Notes: a model not told the origin generated them from the letters alone. Positions 50,636 through 59,886 are shown, counted from the stretch's first letter. The stretch is DNA of 64,000 nucleotides from Vagococcus martis (GCF_002026305.1 NZ_MVAB01000001.1:1346001-1410000); one strand, 5' to 3'. Program-made: numbers and translations.

Positions 50636-53600
50636 ATGAAGTGGTCCATACCGGAAAAAGTAATAGAAGAAGGACGGGAGTGTGCCAAAGAAGGCAGGGT
50701 TGTCTCTTGGTCTAAAAATCTAGAAAGACGTGTATGGTACGCTGAAGTCATCGGAAGTGACATGCTTTATGTTGAACTAGACGGAACAGCTAAAGAAGAT
50801 GATGTATGCCAGTGTATGTATTGGGAACAACATGGTTATTGCAAGCACACAGTAGCAGTAGAACTTGCAATGCGTGAACAAGGGGTATCACGATTTATTC
50901 CTCGTACGGAATTAAAAGAAACAGATGTACCAAAAGTTATCTCGCCAGCTGTTGTTTTTACAAAAGGATTTGAACGACTGCAAGAAGCAGAACTTAGAAA
51001 GCTGATTAGACAAACAGATGATTTGTTTTTAACATATGGAATAGACATTGTCCCAACGTCTGAGTATCATGATGAACAATCCGTTTTAGGACTCCATTTA
51101 AGAATCGGAAGACGAGATACACCAAATAAAACGTATGTTGTAAAAAATATGGATGAATTTTTAGAAGCATACAAACAAGACAGGGAACTGCGGATTAGCA
51201 CGATTAATTGGAAAGTCGGAGCAACTGCATTTAATTCAGAAGATAATGCATTGATTCGTAGTATGTTGGCTATGAAAGAACAACAAACATTAGTTGTTAA
51301 TAGTCGCTTGCAAGCTAAATCGGTGATTGATCGTCGATATTTAATTTTAAATAGGCAAGTAGCCAGCCAATTATTCGATGAATTTAAACATGATAAATCA
51401 TTTATGATTAAAGGGTTGGGGTCTCAAGTGAAACGAGCGGTCATTCATCAAGGGAAAATTCCTTTGACAGTAACGCTCTCACCAGTTGGATTGTCTGACT
51501 ATGAGTTAACGATTATTGATCCATTCATCGTGTTTTTAGAGGAATACCAATGGCTTGTTGGAACAGATGGTTTTTACGAATTAACTGAGGAACAAGCATC
51601 AAGTTATCAAGTATTAAATCAAATGTTAAAAAGATTGGATAAGCCCACGATTTATTACACCAAAGATCAGGTGAGTTCACTCTTTTCGTATGTTTTACCT
51701 CAACTAGCATTGTTATGCGACTTTGAATTACCCGAATCATTAGATGATGAGGTATTACGATATCCATTAGATATTAAGTTGTACTTCCACAAAGAAGAGG
51801 ACTCATTAGTAGTACGCGTTGATTTTTGTTACGGTGATTATGTCTTTTCAAATGATCCAAAATACAGCACGTCCATCGGTGAAGAAGGAGCCGTGTTACG
51901 TGATAAAGTACAAGAGGAACGGTTACTGACATTATTACGTCATTATGGGTATGGGACTTATGCACAAAAATATAGCAAAACTTTTCCAAATGATTTGGAA
52001 CGTTTTTACTTCTTCACAAGAGAAATTCCAACGTTTGAAAAATATACGACCGTTCATCTTTCAGATGATATTAAAGTCTTGTATTTAACAGCAGATGAGC
52101 ATCAACCAAAAGCTCGTATTATTGAAAATGGGTCATGGTTTGATATCCAATTTGATATTTCATCTGTTGATGAAACAGAAGTCAATGACGTATTAAGTAG
52201 TTTAATGCAGAACAAAGAGTACCATCAGCTACGTAATGGTCAGGTGTTGATGCTTGATGATGAGGCATATAAAGAAACCAATCAAATGCTACGCTTGTTG
52301 CGTGAAGATATTCGTCTAGATGGTAATCGTTTAGAAGTCCCAACTTATCGTAGTTTAGTATTGAGTGAAGCTATGACACAGTTATCGGATGTTGAGACGA
52401 GTGATTACTTTGAAACGATGGTTGACGAGTTGACCCATCCTGAAAAAGTTGAAGTTTCCTTACCGACGAAATTAAATGCCACGTTACGTGACTATCAGTT
52501 AACAGGCTTTAAGTGGTTTAAAACACTTAGTAAATATCACTTTGGCGGCATTTTGGCTGATGATATGGGGTTGGGTAAAACCATTCAGACTATTGCGTAT
52601 TTACTTTCAGAAAAAGAAGATGGTGAGTTGACAAAACCAAGTGTCATCGTAGCTCCAGCTAGTTTGTTGTATAACTGGAAACTTGAATTAGAAAAATTTG
52701 CACCAAGCTTAAAATCTAAGTTGATTATCGGTGGGAAAGAAGAGAGAAACGCACAAATTGCGTCACTTGATGATGTTGATGTGGCGATTATTTCTTATTC
52801 AACGTTACGTCAAGATAGTACAGAATTTAGAAAAATTGATTGTCACAGTGTGATTTTAGATGAAGCACAAATGGTGAAAAATTCGGCAACAAAAACGTTC
52901 CAATCAATCTCTGGGTTAAAATCAGATCGCGTATTTGCGTTAAGTGGGACACCGATTGAAAATAGATTAGAAGAATTATGGTCATTATTTAAATTATTGA
53001 TGCCGGGATTTTTCCCACCAAAACGTCGATTTAAGCAGCTTGAAACAACTGAAATCGCCACAATGATTAAGCCTTTTGTATTACGTCGAGTGAAAAAAGA
53101 AGTCTTGCAAGATTTACCAGATAAAGTGGAAACAGATCGATATTCTCAATTAACAGAGGAACAAAAAACCGTGTACGTGGCTTATTTAAAACAAATTCAA
53201 GAATCAATGTCACAATTAAACGAAAAAGATTTTAACAAACAACGTATGTCGATTTTAGCCGGCATTACTCGTTTGCGCCAAATTTGTTGTCATCCAGGAT
53301 TATTCATTGATGATTACCAAGGTGGCTCTGGGAAGCTAGACCAAGCTCTTGATTTAATTGAACAAGCTAAGAGCAACGGAAGACGTGTGTTGCTGTTTTC
53401 TCAATTTACTGGAATGCTAAGCATTTTAGAAGATGAGTTAGCAAAAAGAGACGTCGGTACATTTTACTTGCGTGGTAGCACACCGGTTAAAGAGCGTCAA
53501 GAATTGGTTGAGAGATTTAATCGTGGCGAAAAAGATGTTTTCTTGATTTCACTTAAAGCCGGTGGAACAGGATTAAACCTTACAGGAGCAGACACGGTCA

Positions 53601-53854
53601 TTTTATATGATTTATGGTGGAATCCAGCCGTTGAAGAACAAGCAACAGGTCGAGCTCATCGTATCGGTCAAACAAAAAAAGTAGAAGTATGGCGATTATT
53701 AGCGGAAGGCACCATTGAAGAGCGAATGAATCAACTTCAATTAGAAAAAAAAGCCCTGTTTCAAAAAGTCCTTCATTCAGAAGATGCACCAGAATTGTCA
53801 TCAATGACAATGGATGATATTAAACATATTTTAGCCATTGGTGATGAGGATTAA
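50636..53854 (+). CDS. SNF2-family helicase with SWIM zinc finger
   Basis: 1072 residues. The N-terminal SWIM finger is CQCMYWEQHGYCKHTVAVELA (about 58-78). A family-specific middle domain follows, then the Swi2/Snf2 motor from about 610: ADDMGLGKTIQTIA, VAPASLLYNW, LDEAQMVKN, SGTPIENRLEELWSLF. The C-terminal lobe has LFSQFTGML, LISLKAGGTGLNLT and QATGRAHRIGQ. It starts 11 bp after sbcC, suggesting co-expression with the repair nuclease. Role in DNA metabolism inferred. Confidence 0.93.
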   Translation: MKWSIPEKVIEEGRECAKEGRVVSWSKNLERRVWYAEVIGSDMLYVELDGTAKEDDVCQCMYWEQHGYCKHTVAVELAMREQGVSRFIPRTELKETDVPKVISPAVVFTKGFERLQEAELRKLIRQTDDLFLTYGIDIVPTSEYHDEQSVLGLHLRIGRRDTPNKTYVVKNMDEFLEAYKQDRELRISTINWKVGATAFNSEDNALIRSMLAMKEQQTLVVNSRLQAKSVIDRRYLILNRQVASQLFDEFKHDKSFMIKGLGSQVKRAVIHQGKIPLTVTLSPVGLSDYELTIIDPFIVFLEEYQWLVGTDGFYELTEEQASSYQVLNQMLKRLDKPTIYYTKDQVSSLFSYVLPQLALLCDFELPESLDDEVLRYPLDIKLYFHKEEDSLVVRVDFCYGDYVFSNDPKYSTSIGEEGAVLRDKVQEERLLTLLRHYGYGTYAQKYSKTFPNDLERFYFFTREIPTFEKYTTVHLSDDIKVLYLTADEHQPKARIIENGSWFDIQFDISSVDETEVNDVLSSLMQNKEYHQLRNGQVLMLDDEAYKETNQMLRLLREDIRLDGNRLEVPTYRSLVLSEAMTQLSDVETSDYFETMVDELTHPEKVEVSLPTKLNATLRDYQLTGFKWFKTLSKYHFGGILADDMGLGKTIQTIAYLLSEKEDGELTKPSVIVAPASLLYNWKLELEKFAPSLKSKLIIGGKEERNAQIASLDDVDVAIISYSTLRQDSTEFRKIDCHSVILDEAQMVKNSATKTFQSISGLKSDRVFALSGTPIENRLEELWSLFKLLMPGFFPPKRRFKQLETTEIATMIKPFVLRRVKKEVLQDLPDKVETDRYSQLTEEQKTVYVAYLKQIQESMSQLNEKDFNKQRMSILAGITRLRQICCHPGLFIDDYQGGSGKLDQALDLIEQAKSNGRRVLLFSQFTGMLSILEDELAKRDVGTFYLRGSTPVKERQELVERFNRGEKDVFLISLKAGGTGLNLTGADTVILYDLWWNPAVEEQATGRAHRIGQTKKVEVWRLLAEGTIEERMNQLQLEKKALFQKVLHSEDAPELSSMTMDDIKHILAIGDED

Positions 53855-53890
53855 CATGAAAGGTCACTCTTTCATGTTTTTCTTTTTGTA
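53854..53890 (+). terminator. Intrinsic terminator after SNF2 helicase gene
   Basis: CATGAAAG/CTTTCATG with a 6-nt loop, followed by TTTTTCTTTTTG. Confidence 0.85.
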
Positions 53891-53932
53891 TGATATAGTT
53901 TATTTTTACAGTATTTATTTAGGAGGAGTTAG

Positions 53933-55648
53933 ATGGTAAAACGATTCTTTTCGTATTATCGACCGTATAAAACATTGTTTATTATCGATTTTACATGTGC
54001 GATTATCGCAGCATTACTTGAATTATCATTTCCAGTGATTGTTAATCAAGTGATTGACAAAATTATGCCACTGAAAAATATCCGATTGATTTTATTAGTG
54101 AGTGCGGCATTATTTGGGTTTTATATAATTAATACGGTATTACAGTATGTCGTGGTTTATTTTGGACATAAGTTAGGGGTTAATATCGAAACGGATATGC
54201 GTAATGAGTTGTTTACGCATTTGCAAAAACAACCTTACGACTATTATGACAACCAGAAAACAGGAAAGTTGATGACACGTTTAACGAGTGATTTATTTGA
54301 AATTTCAGAGTTAGCGCATCATGGACCAGAAGATGTGTTCATCACGATTATGACGCTTGTAGGGTCATTTTTATTAATGTATCAAATCCATGCACAATTA
54401 GCGTTTGCAACAGCTGTGATGGTACCGTTTATCACAATTGCATTAGTTTTTTTCAATAAAAAAATGACAAAAGTTAATACGACGATTTATGAAAATCTAG
54501 GCGAGTTTAACGCAGGGATTGAAGCCAGTGTGAGTGGGATTCGAGTGACACAAGCTTTTGCCAATGAAGAACATGAAGTCACTCGTTTTGCTGGATTAAA
54601 TGAATTGTATCGCAAATCAAAGTTAGCTTTTTATAAAACAATGGCAGTGAGTTCATCATATAATTATTTGATGATTCGTTTAATTAATTTATTTGCTTTA
54701 TTATTTGGGTCTTACTACACGATACGTGGGGACATAACCAATGGGAATTTCGTTGGGTTTATCTTGTTATCAAATGTGTTTGCTAGACCAATTGAGAAAA
54801 TCAATACTATGATTGAGAGTTATCCAAAAGGGTTTGCCGGATTCAAGCGATTTGTTGAAGAAATTGACAAAGAGCCTTCTATCCAAGATAGTGACACGGC
54901 AGTGGACTTAAAACCAGTGACAGGAAACATTGAATACAGAGATGTTTCATTTAGCTACAGTGATGGCACGCAAGTATTTGATAACTTATCTTTAGATATA
55001 AAATCAGGTGAAACAGTGGCTTTTGTTGGGCCAAGTGGAGCAGGAAAAACGACCTTATGCCATTTATTACCACGCTTTTATGATATTGATAGTGGTGATA
55101 TTTTGATTGATGGGCAAAACATTCAAGACGTTACATTAAAATCATTGCGTGAACAAATTGGATTAGTCCAACAAGATGTCTTTTTATTTCCTGGAACACT
55201 TAAGGAAAATATTTTATATGGAAAATTAGATGCAACAGAAGAAGATGTGTTAGAGGCCGTGAAACTCGCTCATTTAGAACAAGTCATAGAGGGCTTACCT
55301 GATGGATTAAACACAGTAATTGGTGAACGTGGTGTGAGGCTATCAGGCGGACAGAAACAACGTGTGGCGATTGCTCGTATGTTTTTAAAGAATCCATCTA
55401 TTTTAATTTTAGATGAAGCCACATCAGCCCTTGATACTGAAACAGAGCAAGTGATTCAAGAGTCACTAGGTTCACTGGCTAAAGGACGCACGACTCTAAT
55501 CATCGCACACCGTTTAGCGACAATTAAAGATGCGACTCGCATTGTTGTCGTTGATACAACAGGTATCGTTGAAAGTGGCACACATGAAGAATTAATGCAA
55601 AAACAAGGAGCATATAAAAAATTATATGACGCACAATTTAGAAACTAA
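53933..55648 (+). CDS. ABC transporter, fused permease/ATPase (exporter type)
   Basis: 571 residues. An N-terminal type IV exporter membrane domain with six predicted segments (to about 310) is followed by the ATPase domain with Walker A GPSGAGKTTL, LSGGQKQRVAIARM and LILDEATSALD. A single half-transporter, so probably a homodimer. The substrate (lipid, peptide or drug) is not predictable. AGGAGGAG site and its own terminator. Confidence 0.93.
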   Translation: MVKRFFSYYRPYKTLFIIDFTCAIIAALLELSFPVIVNQVIDKIMPLKNIRLILLVSAALFGFYIINTVLQYVVVYFGHKLGVNIETDMRNELFTHLQKQPYDYYDNQKTGKLMTRLTSDLFEISELAHHGPEDVFITIMTLVGSFLLMYQIHAQLAFATAVMVPFITIALVFFNKKMTKVNTTIYENLGEFNAGIEASVSGIRVTQAFANEEHEVTRFAGLNELYRKSKLAFYKTMAVSSSYNYLMIRLINLFALLFGSYYTIRGDITNGNFVGFILLSNVFARPIEKINTMIESYPKGFAGFKRFVEEIDKEPSIQDSDTAVDLKPVTGNIEYRDVSFSYSDGTQVFDNLSLDIKSGETVAFVGPSGAGKTTLCHLLPRFYDIDSGDILIDGQNIQDVTLKSLREQIGLVQQDVFLFPGTLKENILYGKLDATEEDVLEAVKLAHLEQVIEGLPDGLNTVIGERGVRLSGGQKQRVAIARMFLKNPSILILDEATSALDTETEQVIQESLGSLAKGRTTLIIAHRLATIKDATRIVVVDTTGIVESGTHEELMQKQGAYKKLYDAQFRN

Positions 55649-55685
55649 AAGCTAGGAGCAACTGCTCTTGGCTTTTTTCTTTTTT
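55648..55685 (+). terminator. Intrinsic terminator after ABC transporter gene
   Basis: AAGCTAGGAGCA and TGCTCTTGGCTT pair with two G-U pairs, followed by TTTTTTCTTTTTT. Confidence 0.8.
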
Positions 55686-55748
55686 GTAGGAAACATGTGA
55701 TAAAATAAAAGTAATCAAACTAAACAACTGGCCAGTGAGGTGATAATC

Positions 55749-57044
55749 ATGGTTTATTTTCTTCAAATATCAACGCTATTAAATATATCGTTTTCTTACT
55801 TAGTGATTAATAAATCTATTTTAAAAAATAAAAAAATTATCCCACTGTTATTGTTTATAATAGGGATGATTATGGCAATAGGAATGACAGCTGTGACGTA
55901 CCAGTTTTTTGATCGTTTACTTTTCTTTTTTTTACTATATCTGTTGACTGTCAAATCACAAAAAGATAATCACGTGTTTTTGTCAGCAATCATTGTTTTG
56001 GCGTCCTTTTTAATTCCCATAGTTTTATCAGATTTAACCATAAAAATCGTTCGCTTGTTTCGCTATTTTGGATGGAGTATGGATATAGGACTGATAATTT
56101 CAGAACTATTTTTGTACCTTCTTATCTATGTGGTAAGTGTACTAGTAAGAGATAAAGTTATTCCGTTCATTCAATCTAGAAAAAAAGAAAAAGTCACGGT
56201 TGGTTGTTTATTAATGCTTTATGTAGGATCAGAGTCATATGAAATATACAGATATTATGTTGGGACAGAGGTACCAGTTCTCGTCAGTATCATCATTATT
56301 ATGGCGTTTGCTGTATTGATTTATACGTCTATGCAATCTATATCAAATAGTCAAGAACTTAGGCTAGAAGTCGAAAAGCAAGCATTAGAAATGAAGTACA
56401 TGAACGAATACGCGAAAGAAACGACAAGACAGTACAATGAAATCAGAAAATTTAAACATGACTATGTTAATATTCTATCTTCATTGGATTACTTTATTCA
56501 GTTACAAGATATGGATAAACTATCTCACTACTATCAAGAGGTTATTAGACCAACACAGGAACGACTGGACACAAACTCTTTTAACTTTAAAGAACTTTCA
56601 AATATTAAGTCTGATGAATTAAAAAGTATTCTGGCAATCAAAATGTTGCTTGCAAAAGACCAAGGTGTATTAGTTCAAATGGAAGTGCCAGATGTCATAC
56701 CAAATAATTTGCCAGTGGATTTTGTGGTACTCATAAGGATGATAGGCATACTATTTGATAATAGTATAGAGGAAGTCGTTCATATACCAGATGGAAAAAT
56801 AGAAGTTGGTTTGTTTTCATTAGATGATGATTATTTATTTGTCATAAAAAATCCGATTAGGGATAACACTCTATCTCTGCATCAATTAGAAGTCGAAGGA
56901 TTTTCAACTAAAGGTGACAACAGAGGACTTGGTTTATCAAATTTAAGAGAATTGAGTAAACGAGAAAAATACCTCATGTTAGAAACATCTATGACAGACA
57001 AACACTTTATCCAAAAAATAATCATCAACTCAGGAGGTAAATAG
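55749..57044 (+). CDS. AgrC/FsrC-type sensor histidine kinase
   Basis: 431 residues from the ATG at 55749, 6 bp after GAGGTG. The N-terminal 200 residues hold about six hydrophobic segments, the peptide-sensing membrane domain of HPK10 kinases. A short coiled region leads to the phospho-His in RKFKHDYVNILSSL. The GHKL ATPase has the N box (ILFDNSIEEV) and GLGLSNLRE. It would phosphorylate the LytTR regulator encoded next. No pheromone precursor or AgrB-like processing gene is adjacent. Confidence 0.9.
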   Translation: MVYFLQISTLLNISFSYLVINKSILKNKKIIPLLLFIIGMIMAIGMTAVTYQFFDRLLFFFLLYLLTVKSQKDNHVFLSAIIVLASFLIPIVLSDLTIKIVRLFRYFGWSMDIGLIISELFLYLLIYVVSVLVRDKVIPFIQSRKKEKVTVGCLLMLYVGSESYEIYRYYVGTEVPVLVSIIIIMAFAVLIYTSMQSISNSQELRLEVEKQALEMKYMNEYAKETTRQYNEIRKFKHDYVNILSSLDYFIQLQDMDKLSHYYQEVIRPTQERLDTNSFNFKELSNIKSDELKSILAIKMLLAKDQGVLVQMEVPDVIPNNLPVDFVVLIRMIGILFDNSIEEVVHIPDGKIEVGLFSLDDDYLFVIKNPIRDNTLSLHQLEVEGFSTKGDNRGLGLSNLRELSKREKYLMLETSMTDKHFIQKIIINSGGK

Positions 57045-57767
57045 ATGGTCCCCATATTTATTTGCGAAGATGACGCGATACAACGACACCGTTTAGAAGA
57101 TATCATCAAAAAATATGTAATGATTGAAGACTATGACATGGAAATTGTTCTATCAACAGATAGTCCGAATGATTTATTACAGTATGTAGATGAGCATAGA
57201 GATGTACGCGGACTTTATTTTCTAGATATTGATTTAGGTCAAGAGATGAATGGTGTCGAGTTAGGTGCATCTATTCGAAAAAAGGATATATACAGCCGGA
57301 TAGTGTTTATCACAACACACAGTGAGTTAATGACACTCACGTTTACTTATAAAGTAGAAGCAATGGATTTTATTGCAAAAGACGAACCAGAGTCTATTCA
57401 GAAAAAAGTTCAAGAATGCTTACAGCGAGTGAATGAGTATCATACGTCAGTTACGATAAACGAAGTGGATAGAATAAAACTAAAAATCAATAATCAAATT
57501 CGGGTATTTGATTTAAATGATGTAATGTTTTTTGAAACAACAGACAATTCACATAAACTGAAACTACATTTAGAGAATAGTTGGATTGAGCTGTACGGTA
57601 GTCTTAATGAGATAGAAAACTTGGCAGAGGATTTTGTACGTATTCACAAATCTTATGTAGTGAATAAACGAAATATCATGACAATCGATCAGAAAAATCG
57701 TGAGTTAACGATGAGTAATGGTGAGAAGTGTATGGTGTCGGCTAGAAAAGTAAAACTATTGAAATGA
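57045..57767 (+). CDS. AgrA/FsrA-type LytTR response regulator
   Basis: 240 residues. The receiver domain (1-120) has FICEDDAIQ and the phospho-Asp in YFLDIDLG. The LytTR DNA-binding domain (about 140-240) has FFETTDNSHKLKLHLEN and RIHKSYVVNKRNI. The ATG directly follows the kinase stop, with its AGGAGG inside the kinase 3' end. A candidate operator lies at 58374-58404. Confidence 0.93.
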   Translation: MVPIFICEDDAIQRHRLEDIIKKYVMIEDYDMEIVLSTDSPNDLLQYVDEHRDVRGLYFLDIDLGQEMNGVELGASIRKKDIYSRIVFITTHSELMTLTFTYKVEAMDFIAKDEPESIQKKVQECLQRVNEYHTSVTINEVDRIKLKINNQIRVFDLNDVMFFETTDNSHKLKLHLENSWIELYGSLNEIENLAEDFVRIHKSYVVNKRNIMTIDQKNRELTMSNGEKCMVSARKVKLLK

Positions 57768-57773
57768 TAGGAG

Positions 57774-58346
57774 ATGGTTATCATTAAACGATGCGAATGG
57801 GCAAACAGCAATGATTTAGAAAAACAATACCATGACAATGAGTGGGGCACACCAAATTATGATGATGCTACATTATTTGAATCACTCATTTTAGAAAGTA
57901 TGCAAGCAGGATTAAGTTGGTCAACAATGTTAAAGAAAAGAGACACGTTAAGAAAAGCCTATGATGGGTTTGACGTGGATAAAATTAGTCAGTATACGAC
58001 AGATAAAGTGGAGTTATTGATGAATGATGAGGGTGTGATTCGTCACCGCTTAAAAATCCAAGCAACAATTAGTAACGCACAATCTTTTAAACTTATACAA
58101 AATGAATATGGAAGCTTTAGTGATTACATTTGGTCATTTGTTGATTTTAAGCCAATTAAAACCCATTGGGAAACAATTAAGTCAGTTCCTTCATCTACCG
58201 AACTCTCCGATAAAATCAGTAAAGACTTAAAATCGAGAGGATTCAAATTTTTAGGTACGACAACCGTTTATGCTTTCATGCAGTCAGTCGGGCTTGTTGA
58301 TGATCATGTGGTTGATTGTTTTAGACGAACGGGTATCACTAATTAA
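57774..58346 (+). CDS. tag: DNA-3-methyladenine glycosylase I
   Basis: 190 residues. KRCEWANS, YHDNEWG (zinc His and catalytic-site Glu), ESMQAGLSWSTML and DDHVVDCF are the Tag signatures; it removes 3-methyladenine from DNA. Start problem: AGGAG (57769-57773) directly abuts the ATG at 57774, which is poor spacing. The next in-frame codons GTT, ATC and ATT (57783, properly spaced, giving the family's usual M-K-R-C start) are not standard. I keep the ATG. Confidence 0.92.
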   Translation: MVIIKRCEWANSNDLEKQYHDNEWGTPNYDDATLFESLILESMQAGLSWSTMLKKRDTLRKAYDGFDVDKISQYTTDKVELLMNDEGVIRHRLKIQATISNAQSFKLIQNEYGSFSDYIWSFVDFKPIKTHWETIKSVPSSTELSDKISKDLKSRGFKFLGTTTVYAFMQSVGLVDDHVVDCFRRTGITN

Positions 58347-58373
58347 CGTTTAAGCAATGATAAGTGTCATTTA

Positions 58374-58410
58374 GGTCATTTTTATAAATAAAGGGTATTT
58401 TTATGATAAT
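58374..58410 (+). promoter_or_regulatory. Direct repeats before a -10 box: candidate LytTR operator
   Basis: GGTCATTTTTAT (58374-58385) and GGGTATTTTTAT (58393-58404) match at 10 of 12 positions, 19 bp apart, and run into a -10-like GATAAT (58405-58410). LytTR regulators such as AgrA and ComE bind paired direct repeats upstream of target promoters. The gene for such a regulator is 0.6 kb upstream. Confidence 0.45.
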
Positions 58411-58451
58411 CTGTACTCATGATAGAACAACATAAGTAGGAGCTGAGACAG

Positions 58452-58628
58452 ATGAAAAAAATGATTGATTTACCTGATGTTATCTTTATTTCCCTCTTAT
58501 TTGGTGGATTATTTTTACTGACAGTAGGAAATGTTGAATTGGTCGTTGTGTTGGTTATTTTAGTGTTTATATTAATGGGTGTGTCTATTTTGTATTACGT
58601 TGATCAAAAAAGACGGCTGAATAAATAA
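58452..58628 (+). CDS. Small membrane protein (58 residues)
   Basis: ATG at 58452, 9 bp after AGGAG; 58 residues ending DQKRRLNK. Two hydrophobic segments (about 9-25 and 29-49) are separated by GNVE, so a membrane hairpin is likely. No family recognised. It is first in a run of three small membrane-protein genes behind the candidate LytTR operator. Confidence 0.75.
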   Translation: MKKMIDLPDVIFISLLFGGLFLLTVGNVELVVVLVILVFILMGVSILYYVDQKRRLNK

Positions 58629-58646
58629 AATAATGGAGGGATTGGC

Positions 58647-59009
58647 TTGAGTGATAGAGAGCAACAAAAGAAGTTTTCACAAAATGCTAATATCAAAAGT
58701 AGTGAGTTCAATCGTTTGAATACAAACCAAACAGAACATGCTAATTTTATTAGTAAAGGCCAGACGTTGCTAGTTCCTGACCTAGATAAAAAAACGGATA
58801 CTGGTGGCTCACTTTATATCTTGATTTATGGTGTATTAGCAGTTATATTGTTTTTTGCTCAATGGTTTATTGGAAAAAACTTCTTAACTAAAGAAATCTA
58901 TTCATCCGCAAAATTTTTAATCATAGTATTAATTGTTAGTGTGCTATTACCTGAAATAGTCATAAAGACAGTGGTATTTTTAAGAAAAAAACAATTACAT
59001 AAAATATAA
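58647..59009 (+). CDS. LysM-like small membrane protein
   Basis: 120 residues with a TTG start 7 bp after GGAGGG. The first 50 residues (KFSQNANIKSSEFNRLN...NFISKGQTLLVPDL) follow the LysM pattern ending in GQxLxVP. Two membrane segments follow (about 55-75 and 87-110). LysM domains bind peptidoglycan, but here the domain precedes the membrane segments and there is no signal peptide, so its side of the membrane is unclear. Function unknown. Confidence 0.7.
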   Translation: MSDREQQKKFSQNANIKSSEFNRLNTNQTEHANFISKGQTLLVPDLDKKTDTGGSLYILIYGVLAVILFFAQWFIGKNFLTKEIYSSAKFLIIVLIVSVLLPEIVIKTVVFLRKKQLHKI

Positions 59010-59068
59010 CAAGCCTTTTATTACTTGGATATGGGCTTGTTTTTAATTTGAAGAAAAGGAGGAATACG

Positions 59069-59320
59069 ATGAAACATAAAGAATTGGATGAACTATATAG
59101 AGAAAATACTAGTCGGTACACTAATATGTACAATATATTATTTAAATTAGATGTAATATTATTTCCATTTTTACTTGTAGGAGTGTTTTTGGGTAATGAT
59201 TCAGTTCAGTTATATGTTAATTTATTAATAGCTATTTTAACGATATTACAATTTATTTTGTTTAGCTTGGACACTTGTTTTCGTATCAAAAAAGGAAAAC
59301 AACGAGAAAAAAGAACATAA
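59069..59320 (+). CDS. Small two-segment membrane protein
   Basis: 83 residues from the ATG at 59069 (AAAAGGAGG upstream; the earlier in-frame TTG is not supported). Charged N-terminus, hydrophobic segments at about 28-45 and 50-70, and a very basic tail (KKGKQREKRT). No family recognised. It ends 5 bp before the terminator hairpin of the convergent small RNA B. Confidence 0.75.
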   Translation: MKHKELDELYRENTSRYTNMYNILFKLDVILFPFLLVGVFLGNDSVQLYVNLLIAILTILQFILFSLDTCFRIKKGKQREKRT

Positions 59321-59422
59321 AAAACCTTGAATGGCTAAACCATTCAAGGAAGGAGTTGTTTTTATTTACTTTGGAGGAGTAAATAAAATGAAAAAGTTTG
59401 TTAGGGTTGTTTCGTTGGTACA
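59313..59422 (-). ncRNA. Candidate small RNA B with C-rich loop and terminator
   Basis: On the minus strand: AAACAACCCTAACAAAC, a 10-bp hairpin (59361-59370 with 59378-59387) with loop CCTCCAA. ACAACTCCTT, which can pair with a Shine-Dalgarno site, follows. Then comes a 9-bp terminator CCTTGAATG/CATTCAAGG (59325-59349) with TTTTTTATG. About 45 of the core positions agree with candidate A. A TATTAT -10-like box lies just upstream. Confidence 0.65.
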
Positions 59423-59504
59423 CTTATATAATATCTAGAATTTGTGAATTTTTTGTTAACAAATCGTGTAATAAATATATTTTTTGACTCTAAATCAACA
59501 GATT

Positions 59505-59607
59505 TTTACATAAAAAATAGACCTAACAGGATTTTGTGTTCTTGTCATACCCATCACATTGGAGTGCCTTTTGTTTCTCCAATAAATCTTAAACACCTGT
59601 TAGGTCT
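59505..59607 (-). other. Structured inverted-repeat element, possible ncRNA
   Basis: AGACCTAACAGG (59519-59530) pairs perfectly with CCTGTTAGGTCT (59596-59607). Inside are two smaller stems: TGTG/CACA (59535-59558) and TTGGAG/CTCCAA (59559-59582). The layout is a three-way junction. On the minus strand the closing stem is followed by ATTTTTTATG, as in a terminated RNA. It could instead be a MITE or other IS debris; no gene is seen in it. Confidence 0.45.
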
Positions 59608-59886
59608 TATTCTGTTAATAAGGAAGATTTCAAATTCCCACGCCTTTCTATATTGTTTAAACTTCTAATTCACTTACATGTGTTTCTTTTTACATGTCAA
59701 TCAGTTACAAATCTTTTAAACATTACCTTTCTTATAAAGCTGATAAAATCTAAATATCTTGTTAACTAATTGTGGGAATTGTAGTTCCTTATGAGTTCAT
59801 ATTAACTCATTTCTAAATAAAATGCAAGCGATTACATTTTTGAAATACGTATTTGCTTCAGTTATATTTTAAAGAAAGCAACAGAA
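59608..59886. other. AT-rich intergenic stretch without recognised feature
   Basis: I see no frame with a ribosome binding site, no tRNA and no clear hairpin apart from the flanking structures. Confidence 0.5.

Noticed and set aside
59388-59438. Plus-strand 16-codon frame with GGAGG site inside the candidate sRNA B locus
   Set aside because: The apparent ribosome site is the complement of the C-rich sRNA loop. The matching frame in copy A lacks an ATG, so pairing and loop are conserved, not coding.
59444-59668. 74-codon plus-strand frame
   Set aside because: It has no ribosome site and runs through the three-way-junction inverted repeat; composition is not protein-like.
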